Positions 8,044 to 16,062 of a DNA stretch of 33,403 nt are shown here, piece by piece. Both the position numbers and the translations under genes were made by a program. Each line of letters starts with the position of its first letter. Position 1 is the first letter of the stretch. Below the pieces are notes generated by a model, which saw only the letters and a list, made by a program, of their open reading frames with translations, made no database searches and had not been told where the DNA came from. This stretch comes from CAMTWB01 sp037441775 (lineage in GTDB: Bacteria; Desulfobacterota; Syntrophia; Syntrophales; CAMTWB01): NCBI GenBank assembly GCA_037441775.1, contig JBBIRO010000035.1:1-33403 (forward strand), read 5' to 3'.

Positions 8044-8745
8044 TTATTCAATCGACATGAGGGAAAGCCATCTCTGCCAGGAATCAGCGGTTCCCAGCCC
8101 CTTTTTTCGCAATAACTCCTCTATCCGCGAATCATCGAAACGAAGGTATGGATTTATCATTAGCTCGTCCTTGAGGCAGGAAAAAACGTTGTTCGGATCG
8201 TATCCAACCAGATAACGATCAATCCGCTTTTCTTCCGGATCAAGACTGCGAAGAAATTCCATGGCCATTTTCACATAGTCGTGGCCGGAGTAGATGACTG
8301 TATCGGGAGGCAGCTCCATTATACGCTGCAGGGATTCGTAAAAACCCCTCATGTCGCCGCTGAAACAGTTACCCACTGTGCCGTTGAAAAGGGTGTCGCC
8401 GGTCAAGAGGATGTTGGAAAAATAAAAGCATACCGAATCGGCTGAATGGCCGGGGGTCGGGATCACTTGGATGTCATGAGCGCCCAGCTTGAAAATTCCC
8501 GCCCTCATGACATCCGGATAACTTATCTGGCGGGCGCCGGTTTCCCTGGTCAGAGCCTGATTGCCGCAAGTATGGTCCGGATGACCGTGCGTGTTGGCAA
8601 CCCAGAGCAGCTCAAGCTTCCGGGATGTCAGGAAGGCCCGGATCGCTGTCGGATCACCACCGTCCACAGCCAGGGCGAATTTGTCGTCGAAAACGAGATA
8701 ACCAAGATTATCAGCCGCATATGGAAACTGTTTCACCTGTATCAT
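8044..8745 (-). CDS. Metallo-beta-lactamase-fold hydrolase, glyoxalase II (GloB)-like
   Basis: A 233-residue MBL-fold protein. The metal-binding motif THGHPDH is at about residues 53-59, with further expected ligands in PTPGHSADS (about 97-105), LLTGDTLFNG (about 114-123) and SGHDY (about 154-158). The C-terminal NPYLRFDDSRIEELL segment is the glyoxalase-II tail that, in hydroxyacylglutathione hydrolases, contacts the thioester substrate. It probably hydrolyses a thioester such as S-lactoylglutathione or another acyl-thiol; the exact thiol is uncertain in anaerobes. It begins 22 bases after the response regulator-cyclase gene, with AAAGGA as ribosome site, so it is probably the third gene of the histidine kinase operon. 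That pairing is unusual and its meaning is not clear. Confidence 0.85.
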   Translation of the reverse strand: MIQVKQFPYAADNLGYLVFDDKFALAVDGGDPTAIRAFLTSRKLELLWVANTHGHPDHTCGNQALTRETGARQISYPDVMRAGIFKLGAHDIQVIPTPGHSADSVCFYFSNILLTGDTLFNGTVGNCFSGDMRGFYESLQRIMELPPDTVIYSGHDYVKMAMEFLRSLDPEEKRIDRYLVGYDPNNVFSCLKDELMINPYLRFDDSRIEELLRKKGLGTADSWQRWLSLMSIE

Positions 8746-8767
8746 GATAAGGTCCTTTATTTTCCCG

Positions 8768-9760
8768 TTATATTCCCATCAGGCTATAGACGGTGATGGC
8801 GCTGCCGTCAACTTGCAGGGTCAAAGTTTCCAGCTTGCCGAATCGCGCCTTATCGGAGAGAAGGCGGAAGGTATCTTCACACAAAACGATCTGCCCCTTT
8901 CCGGCCTGTTGCTCCAATCTGGCCGCCCGATTGACCGCAGGACCCAGTACCGTATACTCCCTCTTACGGGAAGAACCAAAAAAGCCGGCCATAACTTCTC
9001 CGGAGCCGATTCCGATTCCAATCGCCAACTGACGGCCCGAAGTCTTGAGTTTTTCATTCACCCTTTCCATTTCCTTCATCATTGCTAAAGCACATTCAAG
9101 CGCCCTGTCGGCATGGTCGCCGCTGGGCAAAGGCGCCCCGAAGACCGCCATGATACTGTCGCCAATATGCTTGTCCAGCGTACCGTTGCAGGCAAAAATA
9201 ACATTGTCCAACGGGCTGAAGTAAGAGCCATTCATTATCTCCACGAGCTCGGCAGCTTTAGTCTCGGCAACTAAAGCCGTGAATCCGCGGATATCGCAGA
9301 AGAGAACGGAAACCTGCTGCCGCCTGGCGCTGATTCTTACCCCTTCGGTATGCATCAGATGCAGAATCTGCTCGGACACAAACTGTTTGAGCCTCTTTTT
9401 GAGATTATATTCCAGGATCTTGGATCTCAATTCAGCATTCTCAAAAGGTTTAGTAATAAACCCGTCAATGCCGGCGTTCACCGCCTCAATAGCACTGTTC
9501 ATGGTGGCGTAGCCAGTTAAAAGGATCCTAGTTATCTCCGGATTTAATTTCCCGATGGCAATAAGTGTTTCCAGTCCGTCAATACCCGGCATCCGGAAAT
9601 CCGAGATGACCGTTTCTATGTCTTCGCCATTATCATTCACATGTCTGATGGCCTCGCTGCCGTTTTCCGCCAGGACTATGGAGTATCCTGCCGGTTCGAG
9701 CACCTTTTTCAGGGATCTTCTCACGCCCTCTTCATCATCAACCACCAGCAACCGGCTCAT
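8768..9760 (-). CDS. Response regulator with class III adenylate cyclase output domain
   Basis: A 330-residue two-domain protein. Residues 1-120 form a CheY-like receiver with the acidic pair Asp8/Asp9, phosphoacceptor Asp54, Thr82 and Lys104. Residues 147-330 form a class III nucleotide cyclase with metal-binding Asp156 (FCDIRGFT) and Asp201 (HIGD), purine-selecting Lys197 and Thr270, and transition-state Asn277 and Arg281 (VNRAAR). The Lys/Thr pair is the class IIIb adenylate cyclase signature, a group in which bicarbonate responsiveness has been described. All catalytic residues are present, so cAMP synthesis controlled by phosphorylation is the expected activity. The start codon overlaps the stop of the upstream histidine kinase (TAATG at 9758-9762), which identifies its likely partner. 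Confidence 0.93.
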   Translation of the reverse strand: MSRLLVVDDEEGVRRSLKKVLEPAGYSIVLAENGSEAIRHVNDNGEDIETVISDFRMPGIDGLETLIAIGKLNPEITRILLTGYATMNSAIEAVNAGIDGFITKPFENAELRSKILEYNLKKRLKQFVSEQILHLMHTEGVRISARRQQVSVLFCDIRGFTALVAETKAAELVEIMNGSYFSPLDNVIFACNGTLDKHIGDSIMAVFGAPLPSGDHADRALECALAMMKEMERVNEKLKTSGRQLAIGIGIGSGEVMAGFFGSSRKREYTVLGPAVNRAARLEQQAGKGQIVLCEDTFRLLSDKARFGKLETLTLQVDGSAITVYSLMGI

Positions 9761-11967
9761 TATTCGCTCCTTTTTATCGGCAGCGCTACCTTAAAGGTAG
9801 AGCCATGGCCGGGCTTGCTTTCGACCGAAATTTCCCCGCCATGCCGCTCCAGAATGTTATGGCAGATATATAGACCCAATCCCACCCCTTCCCCGACCGG
9901 TTTCGTGGTATAGAATGGACTAAATATCTCAGATATTTCAAGTTGATTCATTCCCCGGCCGGTATCGCTTACCTCTATTATGACTTTATCGCCTCGCTGA
10001 AGCGTCCTCAAGGTGATCCGCCCCCCGCCTTCGGGTAGCGACTGGATGGCATTTTTTATGATGTTAATCATCACCTGGCCAAGCTCGGCAAAGTTTCCTT
10101 CAATATGCGGAATGTTATTATCCAGGTTCTTGTCGATCTCCACCTGCCGGTGCTTGTATTGACTATAGAGTATCCGGATGGAATACTCTATCACCCGATT
10201 GATGTCCACCGGCTCACTATAGCCTTCACCTTGCCGTGAAACGCCCAGGAGGCTTCGCACAATATCGGCCGCCCTCTGGAGTTCCCTGATCGTGAATCTC
10301 AGGTCGTCTAGTACCTCCGCCCTCCCCTCTTCCCCTAGATCCTTGCGCTCAATGGCTTCTATGCTGACTTGAACCAGGCTTAACCCAACCGCCAGGGGAT
10401 TGTTCAGCTCGTGGGCGACGCCCGCAGTCAGCCGGCCGACGCCGGCCAGGCTTTCCGCCCTGATCAGCCGATTCTGCGCCCTCTCCTTTTCTTCCAGCGC
10501 CGTCCGCAAATCGGCTGTTCGGAGCTCCACGGTCCGCTCCAATTCCCGGCTGAATTTTTCCAGCTTCTCATAGCTCTTTGCGTTTTCCAGAGCTATCGCC
10601 GACTGGCTGGCGAGTGTTGCCAAAAGCGATAAATCCTCCGGCACGAACAGCTCTCCGGACTTCTTCTCCCCCAGACAAAAAAAGCCGGTCAGGCTACTGC
10701 GGGAAACCACCGGAATCACCAGCGATGCGTCCATGTCATAAAAGAGCTTTTGCATCTCGATCACCCCCGCGTCAACATTCTTCATGGCTTCCACTTGAAT
10801 CCTGCTTAGGGGATATTTCTCGCTGACGAGAAACTCAAGAAGGTTCCCATTCATTTTCAGCCTGGTATCGACCCCGGGGCGGCCATGCTCATCCAGGTGG
10901 TAGCGGAGAAAAGAACCTTCTTCCTCGGCCAAAAAAAGATCAACCCGCCGGAGATTGAAGGTATCAAAAATAAAGGCCGTCAGGAGCTGTCTGATATCGG
11001 AAACGCTCATGCTGGCCGCCATCCTCTCGCTTACCTGCTGAAGCAGACTTTGGTAGTCATATTTTCCCTGATAAAAAATACGATCGATGATCCGCCGGGT
11101 GCGATCTTTTATCGGGTTGAAAAAAAGAACTACAATTAAGGCAAACAGAAATGAAATTGCCAGCTCTTCCAGCCGAAAGGCGCCCCAGAAGATCAGGTTG
11201 AGTCCCAGTATTGCCAGGATGTATATTCCGGTAAGGACTCCCGTCAGCAGGAGATAACCGGCACTTTTTCTTAAGACCGCCCCGATGTCGAGAAGATCGT
11301 ACTTAAGAAAACCGTACGCTAGAATAAGGGCGGGCAGAAAACTGAAATTGCTCATCGGATATAAGTAGATGCCACTGACCGGAATGATGTTGAGCGAAAT
11401 CAGCAGGGCGCTTAAGCCCATTCCGACCAGGATATATTTTATTCTGTTTTTCTGAAGATTGTCGGCGGCAGTTTTCATGCCGTCATAAAGGGTCTTTAGG
11501 CAATACAGAACGGAAAAAGCCACCAGGGCGGAAAAAGCGTAAAAAACTGGACCGGCCTGGGCGATCGCTCCAAAGCTGTAATACTGCAATCCAGCAATGA
11601 AGTGCTTGGTCGGCACGAAAAAAAGAAATGAAAAACTAAGTCCGTAGGCGATCCTTTCCAGGAACCGCCTTTTTTTCAGGCCCAGCAAGGAATGAACGAA
11701 ATGAATATACACGGGAGGGCTGAAGACAAAAAACAGATATGTCGCCCGATCAATAGTCAGGGCCAAGGACCTGTTTTCGATGATCGATATCAGGGCCACA
11801 TCCAGGTTTATTAACGCACCTAGAAATACAATGGCAAAAAAAAGTAAATTGGTTGAATTTTTCCAGCCCCGCGACAAGGCAACGAGAGAGATGGATAACA
11901 TGACAAAAAAGCCGATGATAGAGGGAAAGACCTGAAGGTACAGATAGTCTGCACTGCTTGCAGTCAT
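9760..11967 (-). CDS. Membrane sensor histidine kinase with 7TM-like N-terminus and GAF domain
   Basis: A 735-residue membrane kinase. About seven hydrophobic segments lie in residues 10-290, resembling the HisKA_7TM type sensor region plus an extra helix pair; a GAF-like domain follows (about 325-480), then a short coiled coil (about 475-510). The HisKA phosphoacceptor is His519 in AHELNNPL. The HATPase domain has the N box around Asn639, G1 SDTGRGM (Asp668) and G2 GVGLGL (about 694-699). The gene is the first of an operon with the response regulator-cyclase, which it overlaps by one base, and the MBL hydrolase. AAAGGAAGAGG precedes the ATG. The signal sensed is unknown; lipid-soluble or intramembrane ligands are typical guesses for 7TM sensors. 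Confidence 0.92.
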   Translation of the reverse strand: MTASSADYLYLQVFPSIIGFFVMLSISLVALSRGWKNSTNLLFFAIVFLGALINLDVALISIIENRSLALTIDRATYLFFVFSPPVYIHFVHSLLGLKKRRFLERIAYGLSFSFLFFVPTKHFIAGLQYYSFGAIAQAGPVFYAFSALVAFSVLYCLKTLYDGMKTAADNLQKNRIKYILVGMGLSALLISLNIIPVSGIYLYPMSNFSFLPALILAYGFLKYDLLDIGAVLRKSAGYLLLTGVLTGIYILAILGLNLIFWGAFRLEELAISFLFALIVVLFFNPIKDRTRRIIDRIFYQGKYDYQSLLQQVSERMAASMSVSDIRQLLTAFIFDTFNLRRVDLFLAEEEGSFLRYHLDEHGRPGVDTRLKMNGNLLEFLVSEKYPLSRIQVEAMKNVDAGVIEMQKLFYDMDASLVIPVVSRSSLTGFFCLGEKKSGELFVPEDLSLLATLASQSAIALENAKSYEKLEKFSRELERTVELRTADLRTALEEKERAQNRLIRAESLAGVGRLTAGVAHELNNPLAVGLSLVQVSIEAIERKDLGEEGRAEVLDDLRFTIRELQRAADIVRSLLGVSRQGEGYSEPVDINRVIEYSIRILYSQYKHRQVEIDKNLDNNIPHIEGNFAELGQVMINIIKNAIQSLPEGGGRITLRTLQRGDKVIIEVSDTGRGMNQLEISEIFSPFYTTKPVGEGVGLGLYICHNILERHGGEISVESKPGHGSTFKVALPIKRSE

Positions 11968-12170
11968 GACCTCTTCCTTTGGTGCGCCGCAGAAAGATGA
12001 ACCAACATTGACGACTTCGTAAGTCCGGATGCGGCGTTGCGCTAAATCCCTTCCCCGCTTCCCGCCTTCCCAAGGAGAAGCTCAAGACAGCGGGCTTACG
12101 GCGAATCTGCAGGCACGCCTAAATCCTTGCGATTTAAGATATTCAGGCATCGCGAACTTTTATTGCGCCG

Positions 12171-12725
12171 TCAGAAAACAAACACCGCTGCCGCCACAAC
12201 AGTAGTGTATCCGGCATTTTTAACAATGCTGGACTGGGTTATATTCCTGGTGCTGACGATCTTCCCGCTGATCTTGAAGATCTCTTTCTTCTCGTCCCAG
12301 CTCTCATCGACGTTAAAATCGATGCCCAGGGTGGAAGCAAGCATGGCCGCCGCCAGGTCTTCGGCGTAGTCGCCGGCTTGTTTCTCGGTCTGGCCGAAGG
12401 AGTGATGCTCGCTGATATAGCCGTAGGTGCTGCGGTCCGCGGGAATGGCGCAGCCAACTGTCGCCGCCAGAAGGCGTCTGGGTTCGTTGCTGCAACAGCG
12501 GCTTAGCACGCAGTAGGTAATAGATCCCGGACGAAGTTCTTCAAGTCCGCGTTGTCGGGAAATAATTTTACACTGGGGCGGCAAGATCGACGAGACCTGC
12601 ACCAGATTGAACTTCTCGATCCCGGCATCTCTTAGCGCCAACTCAAATGAGTGCAGCTCTTCCTTATGATTACCGACTCCCTTTGTAAAAAACATCTTAT
12701 TGGGAACAAAGTCCACATATTCCAT
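12171..12725 (-). CDS. pdaD: Pyruvoyl-dependent arginine decarboxylase (PvlArgDC)
   Basis: A 184-residue member of the PvlArgDC family, which decarboxylates arginine to agmatine using a protein-bound pyruvoyl group rather than pyridoxal phosphate. The self-cleavage site is the Ser45-Ser46 pair in LVQVSSILPP; cleavage would give a beta chain of about 45 residues and an alpha chain starting with the pyruvoyl group from Ser46. Later family segments LRPGSITYCVLS and ASITHHSFG-like (SEHHSFGQTEKQAGDYAE region) are also present. It lies 71 bases after speB on the same strand with an AGGAAAAG ribosome site, so agmatine made here can be passed to agmatinase. This enzyme type is best known from archaea and Chlamydia but occurs in some bacteria. 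Confidence 0.92.
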   Translation of the reverse strand: MEYVDFVPNKMFFTKGVGNHKEELHSFELALRDAGIEKFNLVQVSSILPPQCKIISRQRGLEELRPGSITYCVLSRCCSNEPRRLLAATVGCAIPADRSTYGYISEHHSFGQTEKQAGDYAEDLAAAMLASTLGIDFNVDESWDEKKEIFKISGKIVSTRNITQSSIVKNAGYTTVVAAAVFVF

Positions 12726-12796
12726 CTTTTTCTTTTCCTTTATTCATCTATGTATTTTCAGCGTTTAGCAAGCGGTTCCTGCGTGGCGCCCTCATC

Positions 12797-13666
12797 CTAT
12801 TCCGAAACAAAGAAAGGATTTTTCGTCAGATAGCCCATAAAGCGATATACAAGTTTGGCCGCCAGAAAATCTGGGGCCACAATGCCCGGAATGGGAGCAA
12901 GCTCAACTACATCGAAAGCCCTTACTCTCTTGCATTCCCCTACCCTTCTTAATATGTCAAGCAGATCCCGCCAGGAAAGCCCGCCCGGCTCCGGCGTACC
13001 TGTCGCCGGCATGAAAGCCGGGTCTAAGACATCAAGATCGATGGTCACATATAGGTCATCAGGCAAAAGATCAAGTATCTTGTTATCAAAGCCTGCTTTC
13101 CCTCGGATGAAGTCGGCGGAATAACTGGCCAGTTCTCCCTGCCGGATATAATCGGCTTCCTCTCGGGACATGCTCCTGATTCCCAGTTGAACCAGCGGGC
13201 ATATTTCAGAAATTCGCCGAGCCACCGCCGCATGACTGAAGGCACAACCCTGATAGCCATCCCTTAAATCGGCATGGGCATCAAACTGCAGCACGCCGAT
13301 GCCAGGATACTTCTCCCTTGCCGCCTTCACTGCCCCGAAGCTGATGCTGTGCTCCCCGCCGATAATGACCGGCGTCTTGCCGGCGGCAAGTATCCCGGCC
13401 ACCTCGACCCTAACCGCCTCCAGCATCTGTTCCGGACTTCCGGCCAACGCTTCGACGGCCTCCAGCGTATGAATCCCCGCCCGATAAGTTTCCTGCTCCA
13501 GTTCCTCATCATAGAGTTCCATATTGGCCGAAGCCTGGAGGATGGCCAGCGGCCCCCGCCTAGAACCGGACTGGTAGGTGGAGGTCAGATCGTAAGGCAC
13601 CGGAATAACAACAAATCTTGAGTCATCCCATCCGCTGTGGGCCGCCTCCAGACCGCCGTAATTCAT
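12797..13666 (-). CDS. speB: Agmatinase (ureohydrolase)
   Basis: A 289-residue ureohydrolase that hydrolyses agmatine to putrescine and urea with a binuclear manganese centre. Metal-ligand motifs are all visible: GGEHS (about residue 109), DAHADLRD (about 133-140) and DLDVLDP (about 208-214). The frame is open to a GTG at 13684, but the sequence GGAGGAA at 13677-13683 is an ideal ribosome site for the ATG at 13664-13666, which I take as the start. Its product pathway fits the neighbouring pdaD gene: arginine to agmatine to putrescine. It is the first gene of the pair; arginase and formimidoglutamase are alternatives in the family, but the pdaD context favours agmatinase. Confidence 0.92.
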   Translation of the reverse strand: MNYGGLEAAHSGWDDSRFVVIPVPYDLTSTYQSGSRRGPLAILQASANMELYDEELEQETYRAGIHTLEAVEALAGSPEQMLEAVRVEVAGILAAGKTPVIIGGEHSISFGAVKAAREKYPGIGVLQFDAHADLRDGYQGCAFSHAAVARRISEICPLVQLGIRSMSREEADYIRQGELASYSADFIRGKAGFDNKILDLLPDDLYVTIDLDVLDPAFMPATGTPEPGGLSWRDLLDILRRVGECKRVRAFDVVELAPIPGIVAPDFLAAKLVYRFMGYLTKNPFFVSE

Positions 13667-13705
13667 AATCTGAATTTCCTCCACGTTGTTTAAAAAAATT
13701 CGTCC

Positions 13706-13723
13706 CCCAGCGGCGCGGCTGGG
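13706..13723. repeat. GC-rich hairpin upstream of speB
   Basis: CCCAGC (13706-13711) and GCTGGG (13718-13723) form a perfect 6-bp stem with a 6-base loop. On the minus strand it is followed after six bases by a run of seven T, so it could end transcription coming from the higA remnant, or sit in the speB leader. Confidence 0.35.
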
Positions 13724-13856
13724 TTATTAAGCAAGAAAAACCCCCGCAACGCTCAGGGATGTAAACAAATAACCTTTAACACATGCCCACCCCCATGTAC
13801 AGCATTTTTAATTTTTCGGAAGTATTTCTGAAGTATTCCGGCAACAGTGTGCTTAA

Positions 13857-14157
13857 TTAGCTTAATCTTCCTTCACAAATCGCTGCTCCTCTTAAAAAAC
13901 GCTTGGAGCCTCCGGGGAGGTGCGGCAACTTCCCAGGAAATTGAGGGCGAAACCAATAGCCGTTGGATAAGCCAAAGAACCGCAACAACTGTAAATCAGT
14001 GTCCGCCGCGATCGAACCTTATGCCCGCAACAATCTCACTGATACGCTAAGCGCGAACGTCAATTTGCTTGGCCATACGATACTGGCTGATAGCAATAGG
14101 TTTGAGAAACTCTTCCACGAGGTTCTCGTCTGGGGCGATAGGTGCAAGTTAGCTCAT
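13857..14157 (-). pseudogene. higA: Decayed HigA-type (XRE family) antitoxin gene
   Basis: Reading the minus strand from the ATG at 14155-14157 gives a HigA antitoxin interrupted three times. Codon 3 is TAA (14149-14151). Codons 4-36 read LAPIAPDENL then VEEFLKPIAISQYRMAKQI, matching the HigA start (PIHPGE..EEFL.P.G.SQYRLAK). Codon 37 is TAG (14047-14049). After RISEIVAG the frame shifts near 14013-14026 and continues as IAADTDLQLLRFFGLSNGYW, which is the conserved HigA helix-turn-helix continuation (ITADTALRL.RFFG.S..FW). The shifted frame runs to a stop at 13857, but homology fades after about 13925. No higB toxin is recognisable upstream. The gene lies next to tRNA-Leu, a frequent integration site for mobile DNA. 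Confidence 0.75.
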
Positions 14158-14208
14158 TTCTGTTTAAGAACTCGTGGGCCAGCAATAGACCCGGCAGGTG
14201 CCAATTTG

Positions 14209-14240
14209 AATGGGTTGACCGAAGAATAGATCAACCCATT
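14209..14240. repeat. 10-bp perfect hairpin between higA remnant and tRNA-Leu
   Basis: AATGGGTTGA (14209-14218) pairs perfectly with TCAACCCATT (14231-14240) around a 12-base loop. It lies 10 bases beyond the 3' end of the minus-strand tRNA-Leu and could process or end that transcript, though no T run follows. The rest of 13667-14250 holds the higA pseudogene and nothing else I can identify. Confidence 0.45.
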
Positions 14241-14250
14241 GGCCTCACTT

Positions 14251-14337
14251 TGGTGCCGAAGCCGGGATTTGAACCCGGACAGGCCTACACCCACTAGACC
14301 CTGAACCTAGCGCGTCTACCAATTCCGCCACTTCGGC
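14251..14337 (-). tRNA. tRNA-Leu (anticodon CAG)
   Basis: An 87-base class II tRNA with encoded CCA (14251-14253), acceptor stem GCCGAAG/CTTCGGC, a GGTAGACGCG-type D arm, an anticodon loop TTCAGGG with CAG at 14301-14303, a long variable arm and the T arm GTTCAAATC. All features agree with leucine tRNA reading CUG codons. Confidence 0.96.
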
Positions 14338-14347
14338 TTAGGAAAGC

Positions 14348-14377
14348 AATTTACAATCACAACCGCACACTTGTCAA
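14348..14377 (-). promoter_or_regulatory. Candidate promoter of tRNA-Leu
   Basis: On the minus strand TTGACA (14372-14377) and TAAATT (14348-14353) are 18 bases apart, with transcription predicted to begin a few bases before the tRNA. It is back to back with the ribF promoter candidate. Confidence 0.6.
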
Positions 14378-14387
14378 GGAAAATGAG

Positions 14388-14416
14388 TTGGCAAGGGGAA
14401 AGGTAAATGGTATTCT
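14388..14416 (+). promoter_or_regulatory. Candidate promoter of ribF
   Basis: TTGGCA (14388-14393) and TATTCT (14411-14416) are exactly 17 bases apart and lie about 42 bases before the ribF ATG. Together with the minus-strand tRNA-Leu promoter this forms a compact divergent promoter region. Confidence 0.6.
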
Positions 14417-14458
14417 CCCCGGCCATAAAGAAGTATCAATCTAAATTGCAGGCAGGCT

Positions 14459-15388
14459 ATGCAGATCAATTACGGCTACGAACATATCGGACAGGAATTG
14501 CAGAACGCTTTCGTAACGATCGGCAACTTCGACGGAATACATCTGGGACACCGCCAGCTTCTAACCAACCTGGTGCGGGAGGCTCACTGTGGTGGAAGAA
14601 AGGCCGTCGTCATTACCTTCGAACCCCACCCCAAAATGCTGATCCACCCGGAGCGAAGACCCTTCTACCTGATAACCTCGCTGGAGGAGAAATTGAACCT
14701 TCTTGCCGAATGTGGTCTCGATGCGGTGATTGTAGTAGGTTTCAACCTGAAGTACGCCCAAACGTCCGCCCATGATTTCGTCACTGATTTCCTCTCGGAA
14801 AAACTGAGGATCAGCAGGATAGTCATAGGTCATGATTATACCTTCGGCCGGGGGAAGGAGGGCAACGAAGCCCTGCTGATCTTTTACGGCAAAAAACTGG
14901 GCTTTGAGGTGGAAGTTATCAACGCCTTTGCCACCGCCGGGACGATCATTAGCAGCACCAGGATACGGCAGGCAATTCTAGAGGGCGATATGGAAACCGC
15001 TCAGGCATTGCTGGGACGCCCCTATAACGTGGCTGGCGTGGTTGTTGCGGGTCAGCGGCGCGGCGCCGCTTTGGGCTTCCCCACGGCCAACATCGCTCCA
15101 GAGAAGGAGCTGATCCCGCCGGATGGCGTCTATGCCGTCAGGGCCCGACTGGCGGAAAACAGCATCGGCGGGGTGATGAATATCGGCACCAATCCAACTT
15201 TTGCCGACAGCAGGCGATCGCTTGAAGTTCACCTCTTTGATTTCAATAAAGATATCTACGGCCAAAGGCTGGATGTCTCTTTTTTAAAAAGGCTGCGGGC
15301 GGAAATAACCTTTCCGAATGTGGAACAACTCGTAAGTCAGATCCGGCGAGATGTCAGCGTTGCCAAGAAAATACTGACGGCTTCTTAA
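14459..15388 (+). CDS. ribF: Bifunctional riboflavin kinase/FAD synthetase
   Basis: A 309-residue RibF, usual length. The N-terminal FAD synthetase (FMN adenylyltransferase) domain has the nucleotidyltransferase motif GNFDGIHLGH (about 22-31), IGHDYTFGRG (about 121-130) and ISSTRIRQ (about 163-170). The C-terminal riboflavin kinase domain (about 185-305) has GRPYNVAG, RGAALGFPTAN and the NIGTNPTF segment. The protein converts riboflavin to FMN and then FAD in the cytosol. It is a single-gene unit with its own promoter candidate and ends inside a long hairpin that also serves the converging pyrE operon. The ribosome site is weak (GCAGG about 8 bases before ATG). Confidence 0.96.
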   Translation: MQINYGYEHIGQELQNAFVTIGNFDGIHLGHRQLLTNLVREAHCGGRKAVVITFEPHPKMLIHPERRPFYLITSLEEKLNLLAECGLDAVIVVGFNLKYAQTSAHDFVTDFLSEKLRISRIVIGHDYTFGRGKEGNEALLIFYGKKLGFEVEVINAFATAGTIISSTRIRQAILEGDMETAQALLGRPYNVAGVVVAGQRRGAALGFPTANIAPEKELIPPDGVYAVRARLAENSIGGVMNIGTNPTFADSRRSLEVHLFDFNKDIYGQRLDVSFLKRLRAEITFPNVEQLVSQIRRDVSVAKKILTAS

Positions 15389-15406
15389 AAAAAACGTCAG
15401 TATTTT
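15368..15406. terminator. Bidirectional terminator between ribF and pyrE
   Basis: AAAATACTGACG (15368-15379) pairs perfectly over 12 bases with CGTCAGTATTTT (15395-15406); the 15-base loop contains the ribF stop codon and an A run. The stem has A/T ends on both sides, suiting termination of ribF (plus) and of the leuC-pyrE operon (minus). Confidence 0.75.
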
Positions 15407-15424
15407 AACATTTTTCTGTTTCAC

Positions 15425-16015
15425 TCAACCCGCTTTTCCGGTTTCCCCGTCGCGATAAAGCGCCATGATTTCCGAGCGGGTGAATACGGCATCCACCCGC
15501 CTTACATGCTGGAGGATGTTCTCCCGGCCCCCCTCTTCGCGATCAATAAGGGTGATCACCCTATCGGTTATAAGGCCGGCTTCGCGGACCTTTTCTATAG
15601 CCGTGATGGTGGAGCCGCCGGTGGTGATAACATCGTCAATGACGATTACCCTCTCCCCCGGGTCGACATTGCCCTCGACGGCGCTCTTGGTCCCATGCCC
15701 CTTGGTCTCCTTGCGGACAATAAAAGATTTAATCGGCCTCCCTTCCTGGTAAGAAATCAGGGAAAGTGCGTTGGCAATGGGGTCGGCGCCCAGGGTGAGG
15801 CCCCCGGCCGCCGTTTCCGGGGCGGCGCGGATTAGATCGAAGAGCGTATGGCCGATGAGATACATCCCTTCCGGGTCGAGGGTCACGGGTTTGCAGTTGA
15901 AGTAGTAAGAGCTGGTCTTCCCTGAAGCCAGCGTAAAGGGCGGGTCCTGGCGGAAACGAAAGGATTTACTTAGTATCATGAGCGCCAGCCTTTTCCTTAT
16001 CGCAAGGTAATCCAT
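15425..16015 (-). CDS. pyrE: Orotate phosphoribosyltransferase
   Basis: A 196-residue type I phosphoribosyltransferase that joins orotate and PRPP to form OMP in pyrimidine synthesis. The PRPP-binding motif VIVIDDVITTGGS is at about residues 118-130; the PyrE flexible loop with FIVRKETKGHG (about 89-99) and the hood segment near FTLASGKTSSYYFNCK (about 26-41) are both typical. GGGAGA precedes the ATG at 16015. It follows metH by 47 bases on the same strand and no terminator is visible between them, so it is probably the last gene of the leuCDB-metH operon. Context alone does not explain its presence there; such housekeeping grouping is common. Confidence 0.95.
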   Translation of the reverse strand: MDYLAIRKRLALMILSKSFRFRQDPPFTLASGKTSSYYFNCKPVTLDPEGMYLIGHTLFDLIRAAPETAAGGLTLGADPIANALSLISYQEGRPIKSFIVRKETKGHGTKSAVEGNVDPGERVIVIDDVITTGGSTITAIEKVREAGLITDRVITLIDREEGGRENILQHVRRVDAVFTRSEIMALYRDGETGKAG

Positions 16016-16062
16016 AGTCTTCTCCCGCTATAATCCATTGATCACGCTGTTTTAAATTTTTA

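Noticed and set aside
13963..14229. Plus-strand open frame of 88 codons between speB and tRNA-Leu
   Set aside because: The opposite strand carries recognisable HigA pseudogene sequence over the same bases; the plus-strand frame has no family or ribosome site.
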